DNA of 64,000 nt from Notospermus geniculatus (GCA_002633025.1 NMRB01000371.1:270011-334010); one strand, 5' to 3'. Counted from the first letter of the stretch, positions 31,041-44,536 are shown. Notes: generated by a model from the letters alone, not told the origin. Numbers and translations are program-made.

Positions 31041-33191
31041 GTAAAAATTCCTAGAACTGGGCAAAAAATCCCATAAAATCTCATAAAAGCAAACAAATAT
31101 CCCCCTAAAAATTGGGGCTGTGTGGGGGAACTTGACAGCCTGTATCATAAGTTTTATAGGGCCTATATATTATAAATTCATTGTCCCTAAATCAAAACGT
31201 CTTGACGACCATTTATGTGATTGAAAGGGAGGACTTCTCCCCTAGGTATAAAAACTAAAAATCATGCCACCCGCCCTGCCAATTTCCAATCTGCCACACG
31301 ATGACATCTTCCTTTTTGCAAATTGCGGAATAAAAGGAAGCAATAAAACTGTTCGGACTACTATAGTATTACGTTAGTTCGTGAACCTTACGCATCAGGT
31401 TTATTGTTTGGTTCACGCATCCGCCCGACGTTAGAAATGCCAATTTGGGGAAGAATAAAATTTAGTTTTCGTATATTAGCCGATCCGCCGACCCGAAATT
31501 CACACAAATTGAAAAAAAAAATTCACCCGCACCCCGACATGGCATCGTCCATGCCATGGATGCACAAAGTTCTGCACCCGACAACCTGCCAACACGCACC
31601 AGACAAACATCAAAGTCTGTTATGGATGGGCGCCAGTAGTTCTCTAATGAAAATTTTACCTTTAGTACATAACCTTCATCAAAAATAAATAAAGACCAAA
31701 AATATACCACTCTGAAACAGCCCAGCCCAAGGGTTTTAGTTATTTTTTTTAAATAATAGATGGCGCATGCTCAAAAAAGTTGCAAAAATCTAAAATCTTT
31801 TGGCACCAAAATATAGGCAGGGGCACAAGGAATACTAATCACAACTTTGTTTGCAAATCCATGCATTCCCTAATGAGTAATTAGCAATTAAAGGGTCCTG
31901 CGCCACCTATATTTAAAAAAATGAACTCAACGTGCTGGTCCATGCCAGTCTGAGGTATAGTCATCTATTTAAAGATTGATATCTCTGAAACTAGTAGATG
32001 GATTTGATTGAATTTTATACTGCTTGTAGCCAGTGTCTAATTCTTTGACTTGGTGCAGTAACTTTCAGATCTTCCAAGTTTTTAGGGAGACAGCTGCCAA
32101 TTTTACGCTTTTCAACGTTGAGAGCGGTACATTTTTGGTCTTTATCTATTTTTGCCTTCATTCATAAAATGCACAACTTTATCTTGCCATCTCATCATTT
32201 GCGCCTCTTCTTAGCAAACTAGGCCTATAGTGACAGTTCCGACGGAGCCATTCACCAACAAGAGCCGGCCTGACGATGCCGTTTTGGCGGGAAGCCAAAA
32301 GAGACCGTGTGTATTGGCTAATCGCCAAGATGCAGTGACATGACTGGGAAGGCTGCTTTTATTCAAATATAATTTGTCCTATTTAGTGCATCATCCAATG
32401 GGTGGGGATACCACACTTGGATTCCCATTATATCATTGTGGCTACTATATATTTGGCACACCATGTGCATGGGGTGTTTACATTTGCAAGTCATGTTCAT
32501 TTGAATTTGACGGAGTTGAAACTTGCCATGTACATTTCCTGTTGAATATTGTTTTTGTAATACTCATTGAAAAGTTGAGATGGGAATAAAATAGGCCTAC
32601 ACCTAAAGAGCCCTGTAATTGCTCCAGATTTTGGCTTTGGTGCCCAGGCTCAATGGCCTGGTGCCCAAGAAAAATTATGAGCAACCAAGGCCAACGTGGC
32701 AGCACCCCCTAAATCTTTATGTCAATGCCTGCTAGTATTCACATTCAATGTATTGGAAAACTTTTATTTTGAAAAAAAAATTAAATTTCATCCTCCGATC
32801 TGACTGATGTCTAGAACGAGTGCCCCATTAATATAGGAGGAAAAAAATATTTTTATTTTTACCCCCACTCTAAAATATTTTGTTAGAAAAATCCGTGAAC
32901 TAAACAATGAAAAAATCTCGCCTATTACTCGCATATGCTGACTATACAGGCGAGTCGTCCGGTAGGCGTTCTCGGTTTCAGTGGGAGCGGGTCAGCATAG
33001 GATTTAGTACATGTAATGGCTTTTTAGTATTCTTGGCGTCGATTTATCATCCGACTGGAAAGGAGACACGACATCGTGCCAATGCAAAAACATTTGCTAT
33101 CGCGGTGGAGACAGGAGGGGGCCATTGAGGAGGGGGCCTGTCCTTGCCAACACCAAGCTGATCTTTCGGTAAAGTTCGCAGGGTGTTCGGG
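31041..33191. other. No gene recognised
   Basis: AT-rich sequence with homopolymer A and T runs and scattered short frames. No known domain, tRNA or inverted-repeat element was seen. Confidence 0.4.
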
Positions 33192-33199
33192 ATTTATCG

Positions 33200-33266
33200 C
33201 TAGTTTGGTTCCCGAACCCGGACCCAACGGGGCTAGCTCTGGCGGTGGGTTCTGGAACCAAACTAG
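33200..33266. mobile_element. 67-bp MITE with 8-bp TSD ATTTATCG
   Basis: Ends CTAGTTTGGTTCCCGAACCC and the complement with one mismatch. ATTTATCG lies directly outside at 33192-33199 and 33267-33274. An 8-bp TSD points to the hAT superfamily. It is hardly more than two inverted ends, one of the shortest such units I would expect to be mobilised. Confidence 0.75.
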
Positions 33267-33274
33267 ATTTATCG

Positions 33275-34969
33275 GTTTGGTATTGATCTAGTGGCGGCAC
33301 CGCACCAAAGGATGTGTAACTATGTTTTTACCGCGCCACCACACAGCGAATCATAGTACTTAGATGGAGTTCGCCTTGTCGCTATTTTTCGCATGTCTCC
33401 CTTTAACGTATATGTAAAGGCTTCAGCCCTGATTGGATACATGTAGCTTACTTGATGGCCACTAGATATAAGATGCACCGCATGTTGGTCAACTTAAACC
33501 TCATATCGTTGACAAAATTAAGCTTTCGAACTCTATCAGGAATCACTTTATCCGTTCACCAGATCGAGCTGGAGTGAGCTTCGCTGGGGAACGAATTATG
33601 TTGATAGGTCTCATTCCTTGGTCTCGGTGTAACAGAATCAAATGCCGCTCGATATGCGATGTCACCTGACAATACATTTACGGAATAAGCGGCACCACTC
33701 GGGAGATACCCAGAACCTTAATATACAGGGAAAATCAACAAGGCGGAGACATTAGTTTCTATCATCACACTGGTTGTGCATGGTCAGATCACCAAGAAAC
33801 CTGTTTCAGATCAGGGTCAAATTGTGTGGATGGCTTCCCCTGTCTTTAGTTCACCGACGGCTTGAGCTCGGTGCAGTTGTACATGTATAAGGTAAGGATG
33901 ACGTGGAACTACTATTTTGTTCCCGAACAATTTTGTTCGAATATTTTTCGCCTCCGTTAGCCCTAAGTTTACTGTTACCAGCAAATAATGTATTTCCGCA
34001 GAAAAATAAAATTAATTAACTTTCTTTGAATTTAGTTTAAAATGGCGACAAAAAATGCTGGGCATTAAAAATATTATTAACTTCTGATCACATGAAATGG
34101 TCAAAAATAATATGTGCAGGGGTACGAAAATAGCAATCTCGGTTTTAAAAAAAGCAGTTTGTAGAACCATCCTTGTCTTCAAGACGATTCACGTGCGACG
34201 TATCGATCTCTGCCTGTTCATTGATATTCGTTTCCATTTGTTGGGTAAAGGAAGAAATCAAATAACTACCGGGGAAGCTTCATTCATTGATCTTGATGAT
34301 TTCCGGAGAACTACGTTGAACGAAAAGGTTGTTGTTTTTGACATTCTCAAGATTTCCACTGTTCATTAAAACTTAAATGCAGGGGAAGTGTAGTGTGATT
34401 TTCTTAATCCAGGTAAGCAGCAATTTTAAGTGTTACATACCGAACACCTCAGGAAGCCTCAGGAAGGAACTGCATTACAATGAATTCAAACGAAATATTA
34501 AAGTCTTGGGAAATATTAAAGTCACTTTTACGGTGTTGCAGTTCCAAGGATTTGGGAAAGTGTTTTTTAACCCTCAATGCAGAGAGAATGTTGTGTGCCA
34601 GATCTTAAAGATAATATATCACGACTCCATTGTTTACATTCAATCTTTGTAAACATGGATGTTTACATTATGTTATTTTGGACTTTTGGGACATGCCAAC
34701 CCACCAAATTGAATACCTTCGGTATCAGAAGAATTTCTAGACGGGCATGCCACCAACAATTTACTCGTAAGACAAAGAAAGATTGGACATAAACAAAGAA
34801 AATGTAAATAAACAATGATTTTCGTGGCCCGCGAAAATACCCGTGATATATTATCTTTAAGGTGTATTCACGACCTACGGTATGTCAAATGTACCAATAT
34901 TTGTTATTTAATTTTATAGAGAAAGTTGCCAACTTCACGTTTCATTTTTAGCTCACCTGTGAGCTGTAC
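33275..34969. other. No gene recognised
   Basis: Unique AT-rich sequence; short frames at 34097-34652 show no domain. AAGATAATATATCACG at about 34606 recurs inverted near 34838-34856 (CGTGATATATTATCTT), marking another small inverted-repeat unit of about 250 bp. Confidence 0.4.
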
Positions 34970-34971
34970 TA

Positions 34972-35922
34972 CAGGGTGGCCCCAAAAAAGCGCAACATCC
35001 ACCTGTTAAATCTCCAAGGGGAACCAGGTTTTACTAGAAAGTGACCAGGTCATTATGAGCCCAATAATCCCTATTACAGGGTATGGCATTTCATTCAAAA
35101 ATGGAATGCGGGCACAGGCCCAGTTGTGGCCTAACAGAGTCATGCCTCTTTCAAGTTCAAAAACTGTCATGAATCAAAATCAATGACCCTTTTATCTGTG
35201 AATGCATGTCATTAGCGAGGTTTAGCACCTTTCCGACTCCGCCTCCGACTACAGCCACGAGAATGAATTGCAGTCCGCTGTAGACCACCTTGATAAAAAC
35301 GATTTGATAGGCGTTTGCAAATCGTAAAATGCCATACCTTTGTGACAGAATAATTTTGACTCGTAATCGGAAGTGCACATAAATCACAAATATTATACTC
35401 GTGTTTCAAGTCGTAACGAGTAGGGTTACGACTTCAACATTCATTATTTATCCACACTTCCGATTTATAAGGCCAAATTTTTCTGCCTTCAAGTTGAGGC
35501 ATTTTACGATTTGCAAACGTCTATCAAATCGTTTTTATCAGGGATGTCCATAGCAGACTGCAATTCATTCTCGTAGTTGTACGATGCTAAACCTCGCTAT
35601 TATTGTGCTCAACCGCAGATTATTGTGGTCATCTCCCTAGCATGTATTGTCATCAGGGATGCCGCCTGACCACAAATATAATAGGGCGACCACAGTATTT
35701 ACCTAACAGCGCAGTTTTCATTCATTGCATCATCCAAAATAGGCTTGGTAAAAGTTTGAAAAGGACACTCTGTCTCTTGGAAGGCCCAGACCTATTTATG
35801 ACTAATCCTACCCTGACCTACTTGTTATCAGGTTATTACTGGGTTTGAAATGGACATCATACAACCAGGTCTCCAGACCAAAATTGGGCTTTCCATGCTT
35901 GCGCTTTTTTTGGGCTACCCTG
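34972..35922. mobile_element. Mariner-like non-autonomous element, TA TSD
   Basis: TIR CAGGGTGGCCCCAAAAAAGC at the left; complement CAGGGTAGCCCAAAAAAAGC at the right; TA on both sides (34970-34971, 35923-35924). The ends resemble those of Tc1/mariner elements. The 951-bp interior has no transposase and is interrupted by a nested palindromic MITE. Confidence 0.8.
35215..35598. mobile_element. Palindromic MITE nested in the mariner-like element
   Basis: The 384-bp unit folds along most of its length: GCGAGGTTTAGCA at the left, complement at the right, and inner arms around AAAACGATTTGATAGGCGTT. ATTA flanks both sides (35211-35214, 35599-35602). Confidence 0.75.
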
Positions 35923-36177
35923 TATAGTCGTCATGCTGGGGCTATTGACACCAAACTTGGTACATACTCTGGTTTCGTGTTCAACACACCGTTCAGATAT
36001 TCAAGGCGGGCACTGAACGCGCCGCCCCCGCAATACGTACACAAAGGGTCTTTCACTTCATTCACCACGTATGACCAATCGCTGGGCCGCACGGTGTCTG
36101 CACCGCTCGAGACGCCTAGGCCTTTTCGGGCTATCTAGTCCACGTGGTCAATTTCATCCAACTGCGGTCGGTTCATA

Positions 36178-36676
36178 CAGGGCGTCCCAGAAAATTAACA
36201 ACTCGCGTTTTCCCCCGTATAGAGCATGCACATATTAGAAGCATCGGTCAGCCACATTTTTTTCACGATACTTTCTGTAATGTCCTGGCCGGCTGGTAAC
36301 AAATTGGCAATTTATAAAATTAACTCACTGCAATGAAATGAGAGAGCCCCTCGTTATTTTGGGGACATCCCGGCAAAACGATGCATTGGCATGTGCATTA
36401 CAAAATAAAAATTTCCCCGCGCCTTGTCATGTCTGTTCGTCTGTCACAGGCCTTTATAACCTAAACCGAGGGCTGCCGACCATTCTCAGCGAACATCACT
36501 ATGGATACGATACTTGACAGACTTCGAAGAAGCCCTGTCGTTGTGACGTCACGCTGTGCATATTATGCAGTGGTATGATGTACTTGGTATGATGTCACAA
36601 TTACACAATCTGGTTAGGCCGCTACGTCGCGAAAACACAGAGTAATCCCAAGGAGCACTGCTTATGAACCACCCTG
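36178..36676. mobile_element. Possible second mariner-like remnant
   Basis: Starts CAGGGCGTCCCAGAAAAT and ends with the complement of CAGGGTGGTTCATAAG, each next to TA. Only about 7 bp of the ends match well, so this is tentative. No coding sequence. Confidence 0.35.
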
Positions 36677-36945
36677 TACAGTGCCATAACTCCTACTGAC
36701 CGCCGAACGCCGCAAGGATAAATAGCAAACCACAAGTCATTCATAGTCTGATCAGTTACAACATAGGGTCAACTGAATTCAATCATCCCCCGCCCTATCT
36801 CCGCCTTGGCCTTTTACTCCACGAGGCCTATTGTTATACTCAATGCATATTATGATGGAGGCGGTCTCACCACCTTGTAATTAAGGTGTGTTAAAAACAC
36901 CAAACCAGAGTATGTGCCTCTAGGTCAGATAACCTAAGACATCAA

Positions 36946-37364
36946 GGGCCGTATTCAAAAAGGGTGATCATCGCGCGATTAAGGGTGTTTAGCCTAATCA
37001 GCGTACAAATTCTGCATAATACACAGGTTAAAGGCCTAGAAAACTATTGTCTGATGTCTATATTTTGCTTCACCAGAGGCGTTTACGCGCAGGATAATCA
37101 CACGCGTCTGACTATCCTACGTCTAAGTCCAAGAGTACAAAGGAAATGGTGAACGATCAGGCAGGCTTGTCTATTTGAACACCACTTTCTTTTGTCCCCC
37201 CACAGTAAGACGCAGGAACGATAGACGCGTGTGATCACCGTGTGGGTAAATGCCAGAGATCAGGCAGCATACAGAAGGCAGAACAATAGTTTTCTAGGCC
37301 TTTTACCTGTATAATGCAGAATTTGTACGCTGATTAGGCTAAACACCTTTTTTGAATACGGCCC
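36946..37364. mobile_element. MITE with TIR GGGCCGTATTCAAAAAGG, copy 2
   Basis: 419 bp with a long hairpin (arms share TGATTAGGCTAAACAC, GAATTTGTACGC and the CTAGGCCTTT/AAAGGCCTAG segment) and a 3-bp TSD CAA (36943-36945, 37365-37367). Longer relative of 28043-28180. Confidence 0.8.
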
Positions 37365-37663
37365 CAAGTTACAGTCCGATCTGATTCCTTGGCCACCAGG
37401 AGGGATAAACCGAAAACCTTTAAAGTGCAGTTTCGCCTTAACTCTTAACATGGTTAATCGGATCATCACCAAATTTTTATCGTAAGTACAGTGGTGTGCA
37501 AAAATATTAGAACACTTAACAAATCTTAAGAAACTGATGGTTTATTTGGTCCCAGAGCCTGGATTCCACTGTCCTGCCAGTGCATAAGGTAAAGACAAAG
37601 GTACTGATATTCTTTCACCTGCGAATTTATCAGTCCAGTCCTTTTTTACATTTTACTCTAATC

Positions 37664-37692
37664 NNNNNNNNNNNCCCCCCCCCCCCCCCCCG
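37664..37692. other. Assembly gap with C-run
   Basis: A run of n followed by about 18 C marks a sequencing stop at a poly-C tract. Another single n is at 38401. The frame read across it is meaningless. Confidence 0.9.
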
Positions 37693-37933
37693 GCAGCAAT
37701 CACAGCATCTTTCTGGCACTGTGTCTATGTATTTTCTAAGCGTTTCAACCCCACTGTTATTACACGCCCTCAGAAGCTCATTCAGAGAGTTTCCTTAGAG
37801 TTATTCAACATTTCCAAAATACAGTATGTTCCCCAGTAATTGAAAACGTATTGGTGGGTGCCGTGTTGATCAGCAATGATATAAAAATGAAGAAATTCGA
37901 TAACACCTTTTTCATGATCAACTTAATATTATT

Positions 37934-37966
37934 ATGTTCAGCACACCATCTGTGTGCTGAACATAT
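37934..37966. repeat. Perfect short hairpin
   Basis: TATGTTCAGCACAC, 5-bp loop, then its complement. No TSD seen. The surrounding 37370-39980 holds no recognisable gene. Confidence 0.6.
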
Positions 37967-38944
37967 TGGTTTCACTCAGCCTCTTTCTTTCTTTCTTTCC
38001 TTCTGGCGATTCTTAGACGGTTCTGACAAAACGGCTGAACCAACCAATCTGGTATTTTTACACAATGTGTATCTCATATCTGGCCAGGTCTGAAAGGTTT
38101 CATTTTCCAGATTCGGTCAAAGTCAGCCGAGTTTTGGGTGATTTTGTGGCGAATTTGCCGAGTTTTCAACCTCCACGCGTTTCACACTGACCTTTGACCT
38201 TTGCCATAGACCAGCATGTGGAGAAATCGCTGCGTGGAGTGTGTCCTACTACATGATAAATTATGCAAATTATGTATCTGGGTCGGCTCTGGGTCATCAT
38301 ATTGAAGGCGAGATCCAAAATCAAATCGCCAAAATCTTAGTTGTTCTCACCGCTTTTCATGAGTAGAGGTTTGTCTTAAAAAGGTTAGGTATTCATCAGT
38401 NAGCGGTTTTTGGTAACTGGCGATGAACATGTGACGTCATCATCTGGCCTATAAATTATTCTCAGGGACGAAACTGCACGAAAACGAATTTAGACCATTC
38501 CGCTCGCTCAATACAGTGACGTTGCTGATGGCGTCATAATCGCTTAGATTGGTTACCCGATCCATCCGCTTGGGGTTGGCTGTACCAGTCTGATAAACAG
38601 CTGTTAATCGCTTTTCGAAAACGAAGTTCACGAGTTAGTCCATTCTGCTGGGCCATTTTTCACACATCCTCATGTGAAGTTCAAAATACACAGGTCGCGA
38701 GGTGTACTTACATGTATATCGTGGTATATATGGCGAAGGCATTTCGGGCATTCCCATTTTCGCGTAATCTGTGTGGACATTGTCAGTAAATAGCCCAGGC
38801 TACACATTACAGTGAAATAATATTTACTTATTATGCAATGTGTTATTAATGTTGGGGTTCGTCCGTGTTGCACACAGTCTGGTGGGCAGCAGTCCCTCAA
38901 CTCAATCAACTGTTGCCTGAACTGATGAACATAGACAGTACATG

Positions 38945-39000
38945 CTTTTGCTGCTTTAAGAGAGAACGTTGCTTTTCTCTCTTAAAGCAGCGAAAGCATA
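38945..39000. repeat. 56-bp hairpin, 22-bp stem
   Basis: ATGCTTTTGCTGCTTTAAGA and its complement (one mismatch) around a 12-bp loop. It is miRNA-precursor-like in size, but more simply a small foldback. Confidence 0.5.
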
Positions 39001-40860
39001 TTTTATTAACAACATCGCCAGAAGGCTACATGGTAAACCCCTACAAAAGCCCAACCGGTTCAATAATTCTGGGTGAAATCACCGTATTGTGGCAGTAATC
39101 CTCCTTCCTTGTGTAGGAAATGAAACATGTGCCATATTTCAACAGGTTTATTCTTAAAAACAACCAAAATGTGGTCAGTAAACAGAAAATAAAATGTAGT
39201 CGATAGTGTTGTCTTGTTATTACGATCGACGCCAGCTGACGGTGGCATCACCGAGCAGTCTGATGATTGACAGGTGTTTACCATAGCACATGGTCACAAG
39301 TTGGTCAAAAGCACGTAAAACACCAGTTTTACTCAATATTTTTCATTTTTGTGTAATATACGAAATATGTGCAACATTTGGAAGTATGGACTACAATATT
39401 TATTAACAATATTTTTTAAAATCATATAGAATATTCTAAACTCCACCCACCAATATCCAAATACCGTAAGTGAAGGTAGAGCCACCTATTGTCAAACGGT
39501 GAAACTAAGTGGTTGTAAACATCAAACACGTGTGTCAAAACCAGTCCACAAGCCTCCCCAAATTTTGGATTTCATCAAGAGATGAAAGCGTAATATTTTA
39601 AAGACAAGCCTTTTTCATGGAAATAATCATATTAGTGAGATTTTAATGATATATTTGTGGTTTTGCTGACTACTTTTCAACTTTTATACCTGATCCTTCC
39701 TCATCTCATGATCTGCTAGGTTATTCTGGCTCTGTGGCTGCCCTTCATGTCGGCTGAACATCAAATTTGCTCATGAGCAAATTTCACATGTCTAGTTGAG
39801 ACTAGCTTTCGATCAGGTACCTTTGTCAACAGAAATTGACAAAGGTATCATGTTTGTGTCTCTGGAACATTCATCATCCAATATCAGTATGGTTGAAGGT
39901 TCGATTATGAAAGAAACGATGGTTTCGTGGCTACATTGGTGGTCATTTCATTTCATGGCAAGTGTTCTAATAGTTTTGCACACTACTGTACATCTGATCA
40001 GGATACACGACATATCACCCGGGTTTTTGATTTGGCGTAGTTGTCAAGGACGGAGGTCAATGTTCGAAAGGGGCTGGAAACTTAAGACAGGGTTTGTCAA
40101 AGTGGGCCAATTTTGAAAACTACTTGACCTATTTTCCTGAAACTTGCAAGGTTAATAGGGTTGACCACATCATTGGAAAATATGAAGAAACAAAAGCAAC
40201 AGACTGACCCTGATCTAATGAACTAAGACAATGCAATTTTCAGACCCCTCAAATCACATGAAATAGACATCCTATGGGTCTGTAACTTCATACATATGTT
40301 GATGTGATCATATACAAAAAAGTAACAAACAATAAAAAGTATACTTCTGTCACAATTTTGAGAAATATAACAAAGAAATATCTTAATTAATGGTGACAGG
40401 CAAGAGCTGGAAGGGCTGTATTTTAACGGCTGACTTGATGGTATTGTTATTGAAATGATCAGGTTTATAATGGCTGACCACTTTCTGACCACTGCTCTGA
40501 CATCATGCACACCCAGTTAACCCTGTGGTTACTATGTGTTACATGATGCCTTCAATGTCAGATAACCTGTGGACTTTCCCAGCTTGGGACAGTTGTACAA
40601 AGTGAATGGAGAACAATTCTGTACTTTCAACTGTACATCAACTCCCCATAATAACTATGGTATGACCTAAGGCTCAGGGCAATGCACATTTATTGACCTG
40701 TTTCGCCATTCATGTGAACAAGACCTTGCTTAATGGGTGACCTGGTAAGTCTTGACAAAGGACTTGTAAATAAGGCCCCTCCAGCTATTGCCTGTGCCCA
40801 TTAGTTAGAATATTTCTTTGTTTCATTTGCAAAGGTTGTAACTTAAATACATTATTTATT

Positions 40861-42049
40861 ATGGTTTCCGATCTCAAGATCGGAAACCATATAGTGTTTG
40901 GTCGTGGTGTCTGTCTGTCTGTGTGTGTGTCTGTCTGTCTGTCTGTGTGTCTGTTCAGTCTGTCACACCTGTAACTTTGTTCCTGCAAGAGCTACAGACC
41001 TGGAAATGTGACCTACCCCCGGGTTTCATGACCTAAGCTACAAGATGGAATGAAAATTTCCAGTCTCCGATACCTGGTTCATGGTGAAATTGACATATCA
41101 AAAGTTGAGATTTTGTCTGTCACACTTTTGTTTCTTGAATAACTTGTCTCCGACGCCAGGTAGAGCACTAGCAACAAGTTCCTTCCCTATGTTTATGGCC
41201 CTTGGCAAGATACTGGCATCAACAAATTTATTCTCCAGTGTCAGCATCATAATGATATTGATATATCAAATTTGATATTTTGACATATCGGGAGATCTGC
41301 CACAGTAAGTGACTTGAAACTGGTATCACAACATCATTGCTCATCCACGGATGTTATTGCAACTGAAATTTTCAGTTTGCACCTGCTCGGTCGCATGATA
41401 TTTGCTGATATCGTGGTGAGATTTGATATTCAAATTTGATAACATGACATAAGTCAGAATCTGGTGATGGTAGAGACCTAAAACCTTCACCTACACCTAG
41501 GTTATCAAGGATGAGCTTTCAGATTACGCAATGACCTTGAAGGTCAGAGGTCAAGGTCAAGGTCAAACAGTTCTTAAGCGCAAATCTCCTCGGAATTTCA
41601 GGAAAAAACGAATTAGAAGCCTGAATTTACCATCCCCGATAGGTTTAATCAGGGATCCTGTCCCAGTTATGCAATACTTCTCAAGGTCAGAGGTCAAGGT
41701 CACAGCCAACCATCACAAATAACATGAGACAGAACCTGGTGATGGTGGAAGCCTAAAACCTTCATCTACACCTAGGTTATCAAGGATGAGCTTTCAGATT
41801 ACACAATGACCTTGAAGGTCAGAGGTCAAGGTCAAGGTCAAACAGTTCTAAAGTGCAAATCTACTCAGAATTTCAGGGGAAAACTAATTAGAAGCCTGCA
41901 TTAACCATCCCCTATTTGTTTAATCAAGGATCCCTGTTCCAGTTAGGCAATACTTCTCACGGTCAGTGGTCAAGGTCACAGATAACTAGCTCTAGAGTAG
42001 TAAACTTATCATCGGAAACCATAGACATCGCTCCGATGTCCTGCTCTTG
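40861..42049 (+). mobile_element. Helentron/Pearl-like non-autonomous element, copy 1
   Basis: Begins with a 30-bp palindrome (ATGGTTTCCGATCTC plus inverse), followed by a TCTG/TGTG microsatellite (40910-40965), a unique region and two tandem 270-bp core units (41444-41720, 41721-41988). It ends with a hairpin (GACATCG-CTC-CGATGTC) nine bases before the terminus CTCTTG. The empty site at 48826/48827 in copy B shows insertion between T and T with at most a TT duplication. T-T targeting, 3' terminal hairpin, microsatellite and central tandem core are the known architecture of Helentron-associated (HINE/Pearl) elements. No replicase is encoded. Confidence 0.75.
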
Positions 42050-44313
42050 TTTATTAAAATATTTTTGGTATATTATCATGTCAACATATATGTGAAGTTA
42101 CAGGCCCATAGGCCGTTTTTTTGTTGCGTTTCTGGGGGTCTGAAAAATTGCATTGTCTTCGTTCATTAGGTCAGAGTCAGTCTGTTGTTTTTGTTTCTTC
42201 ATATTTTCCAATGATATGGTAAACCCTACTAACCTTGCAAGTTTCAGGAAAAACGGTCTTGAAGTTCCCAAAATTGGCCCATTTTGACAAACCCTGTCTT
42301 AAGTTTCCAGCCCCTTTCACAGCTGGGCGGCACGTTTCGTGGCTACTTGTCCTGGATTGTTCAAATAAGGTGTGATGATGTGTCTAGGTACCCTCTATGT
42401 CTACAGCAAATTTCAGTCAGATCGGACTTCAAATATGGCCGCCAGGCAGCCATCTTGGAAATTGGGCATTGGCCCATAGCTCGTTAACTACTGTTCTGAA
42501 CTTGAAGAATTATGTGTCTGCGTAGCCTTCATGTGTACAGCAAATTTCATCGTGATCAGACTTTACAGACCGCTGCCAGACAGCCATTTTGGATGCAATG
42601 GTCCATGGACCATGTGCTCACCTGTGTGAATGTATCAGAAGAACAAATGTCAAATAAATGTTAAATCGAAATGTTCCCTGGCAAGCATTGATTTGCAGGT
42701 GCGGAGAGTACCCAGAAACCAGATCGCACCAAGCTAGAAGATATTAGGTCAAATAGCCGCGAAACGTGCCAGCAAATGACAAAATTCTGATGTTTGACCT
42801 GTCACGTTAAAAAGAGGTCAAATCAAAAACCCATTACATGTCATGTATCCTCATTAGAAGCGCCGATGATGAAAATCCGGAGACGATCCAGACAATTAGT
42901 TCAGGAATTATTAGAATTTGAGTTTTCGTTTAGAATCAAATCTGAACTAAACTTGGTGTCACAGTGAACTGACATGGGCTATAAATGTACCAAGTTTCGG
43001 GTCGACAGTCCTAGCAGTTACGAAACGTGCCACCAAATGGCAATATTTCGAACTTTAATCTCAGTGACCTTGAAATGTAGGTCAAATCCAAAACCTGTAA
43101 TGTTTGTCATGTATTCTCATTAGATACACTTATGATAAAAATTTTGAGATGATCCATTGAACTTTTTGTGTTTTTGGTTTTAGCCACGTGGTGGCCAAGT
43201 CAAGAACAATGGAATCGGGCCGAAACATGGTGTCCTAGATCATATGACCTAGGGGTACCGGTATATAAATTATGTACCAAGTTTCAGATCAATAGCCCCA
43301 GTGGTTACAAAACGTGCTCTGCTAACGGACAACGACGGACGCTGCACCATCGTAAGAGCTCACCACAGGGGTACCCAGGACGACATTCACCCTTTTGGCT
43401 TTAATCACTGGTTGTTGTGTACTAGCAATATGACCTGTGGCGAGCACATTTTAAAGGAGTGTGTTTGTCACTGAATATCCTGTGGTAGAGGGTCTGTTAC
43501 TATATTGATGAGTGTGTTTGGAAAGGGGTAGTTTCATGGCTAGGAATCCATCTGTTATTCGTTTACCGTCAAATCCATGAGGGGTCACCTTTTGAACCCT
43601 GTCGCCTCCACGCTTGTTGACTTTGAACTTCACACATATGTCCCTCAGGTTCATAGGTCTCCACAGACTAATTTTCATGGAAATCCATTTGTCCATTCGG
43701 CCACCAGGGGGCCAAAGCTGATCCTCACCAAATTTTTATCATAGCTACGTCTAATGAGGTCACATGATATATAATACGGGTTTTGGATTTGACCCCCTTT
43801 TTTAATGTCACAGAGGTCAAAGTTCAAACTTTTGCCATTAGGTGGCAAGTTTCGTGGCCGCAGGGCCTAATGACCTGAAACATGTTCCCCTATGTCAGAT
43901 AACCAATGACATCAAGTTTCAGCCCAATTTGATTCTTGGCGTGGCCACTAGGTGGCTAAAACGAAAAACACAATTGTCATCTGTTCTTCTGGTACATTCA
44001 CCCACAGATGAGCACATGATCTATGGACCATTTCATTGTGAATTATTGGTTTGGATGTCATGTTATTTCGGCAAGGCCCTGAGCACCGCGACATGTATAC
44101 CGACACATTTGAAGATGATACCGGTAAGTGGATTAGCTGTGAGATAAACTGGTGGGTGCGTGACTTATCAGTTGCTAATAGCATGTGGGTAGAATGACCT
44201 CACCGCCTAATCTAATATTCAAACGACTCTCAGTTCACGCAATTAGCAGATGACGTCACTGCAAACAGCATGCCTACGTCTGCGCATGCGTCTTTTGCTA
44301 ATGGCTGTTTCAG

Positions 44314-44536
44314 GAAGATTGTGTTCGACTGGTCATTTCTTAATCCTGATTATCAATATGATAATGTGATTTCGTTGATATTCTGTGCAGTTCTGTGTCT
44401 GCACCAGGAATGTTCAACCATAAACGTTTTCGACAATGGCGGACATTTAATATGTCAGATGAGTCAAAAGAAAGGAACTTGTATGGGGAGAAAAGAAGCG
44501 ATACACTGCAGTGGGGCCCGGATGTATGAAAGAAAG
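44314..44536 (+). CDS. PAN/Apple-like exon, copy A
   Basis: An acceptor GGCTGTTTCAG precedes 44314 and a donor AAAG|GTAAGC follows 44536. The exon reads KIVFDWSFLNPDYQYDNVIS, then LIFCAVLCLHQECSTINVFD, NGGHLICQMSQKKGTC and ends in YERK. The spacing C-x3-C-x4-C-x-x-x-N followed by a C-x-M/L about 15 residues later is like PAN/Apple domains, extracellular adhesion modules. The exon would be entered in phase 2 and left in phase 0. Copy B encodes the same residues. No other exon of the gene is certain; 44072-44124 (ending GATACCG|GTAAGT) is a weak upstream candidate. The 141-codon frame on the opposite strand is a shadow. Confidence 0.45.

Noticed and set aside
38945-39000. microRNA precursor
   Set aside because: Size and stem fit, but small foldbacks are frequent in this window and there is no expression or conservation evidence.
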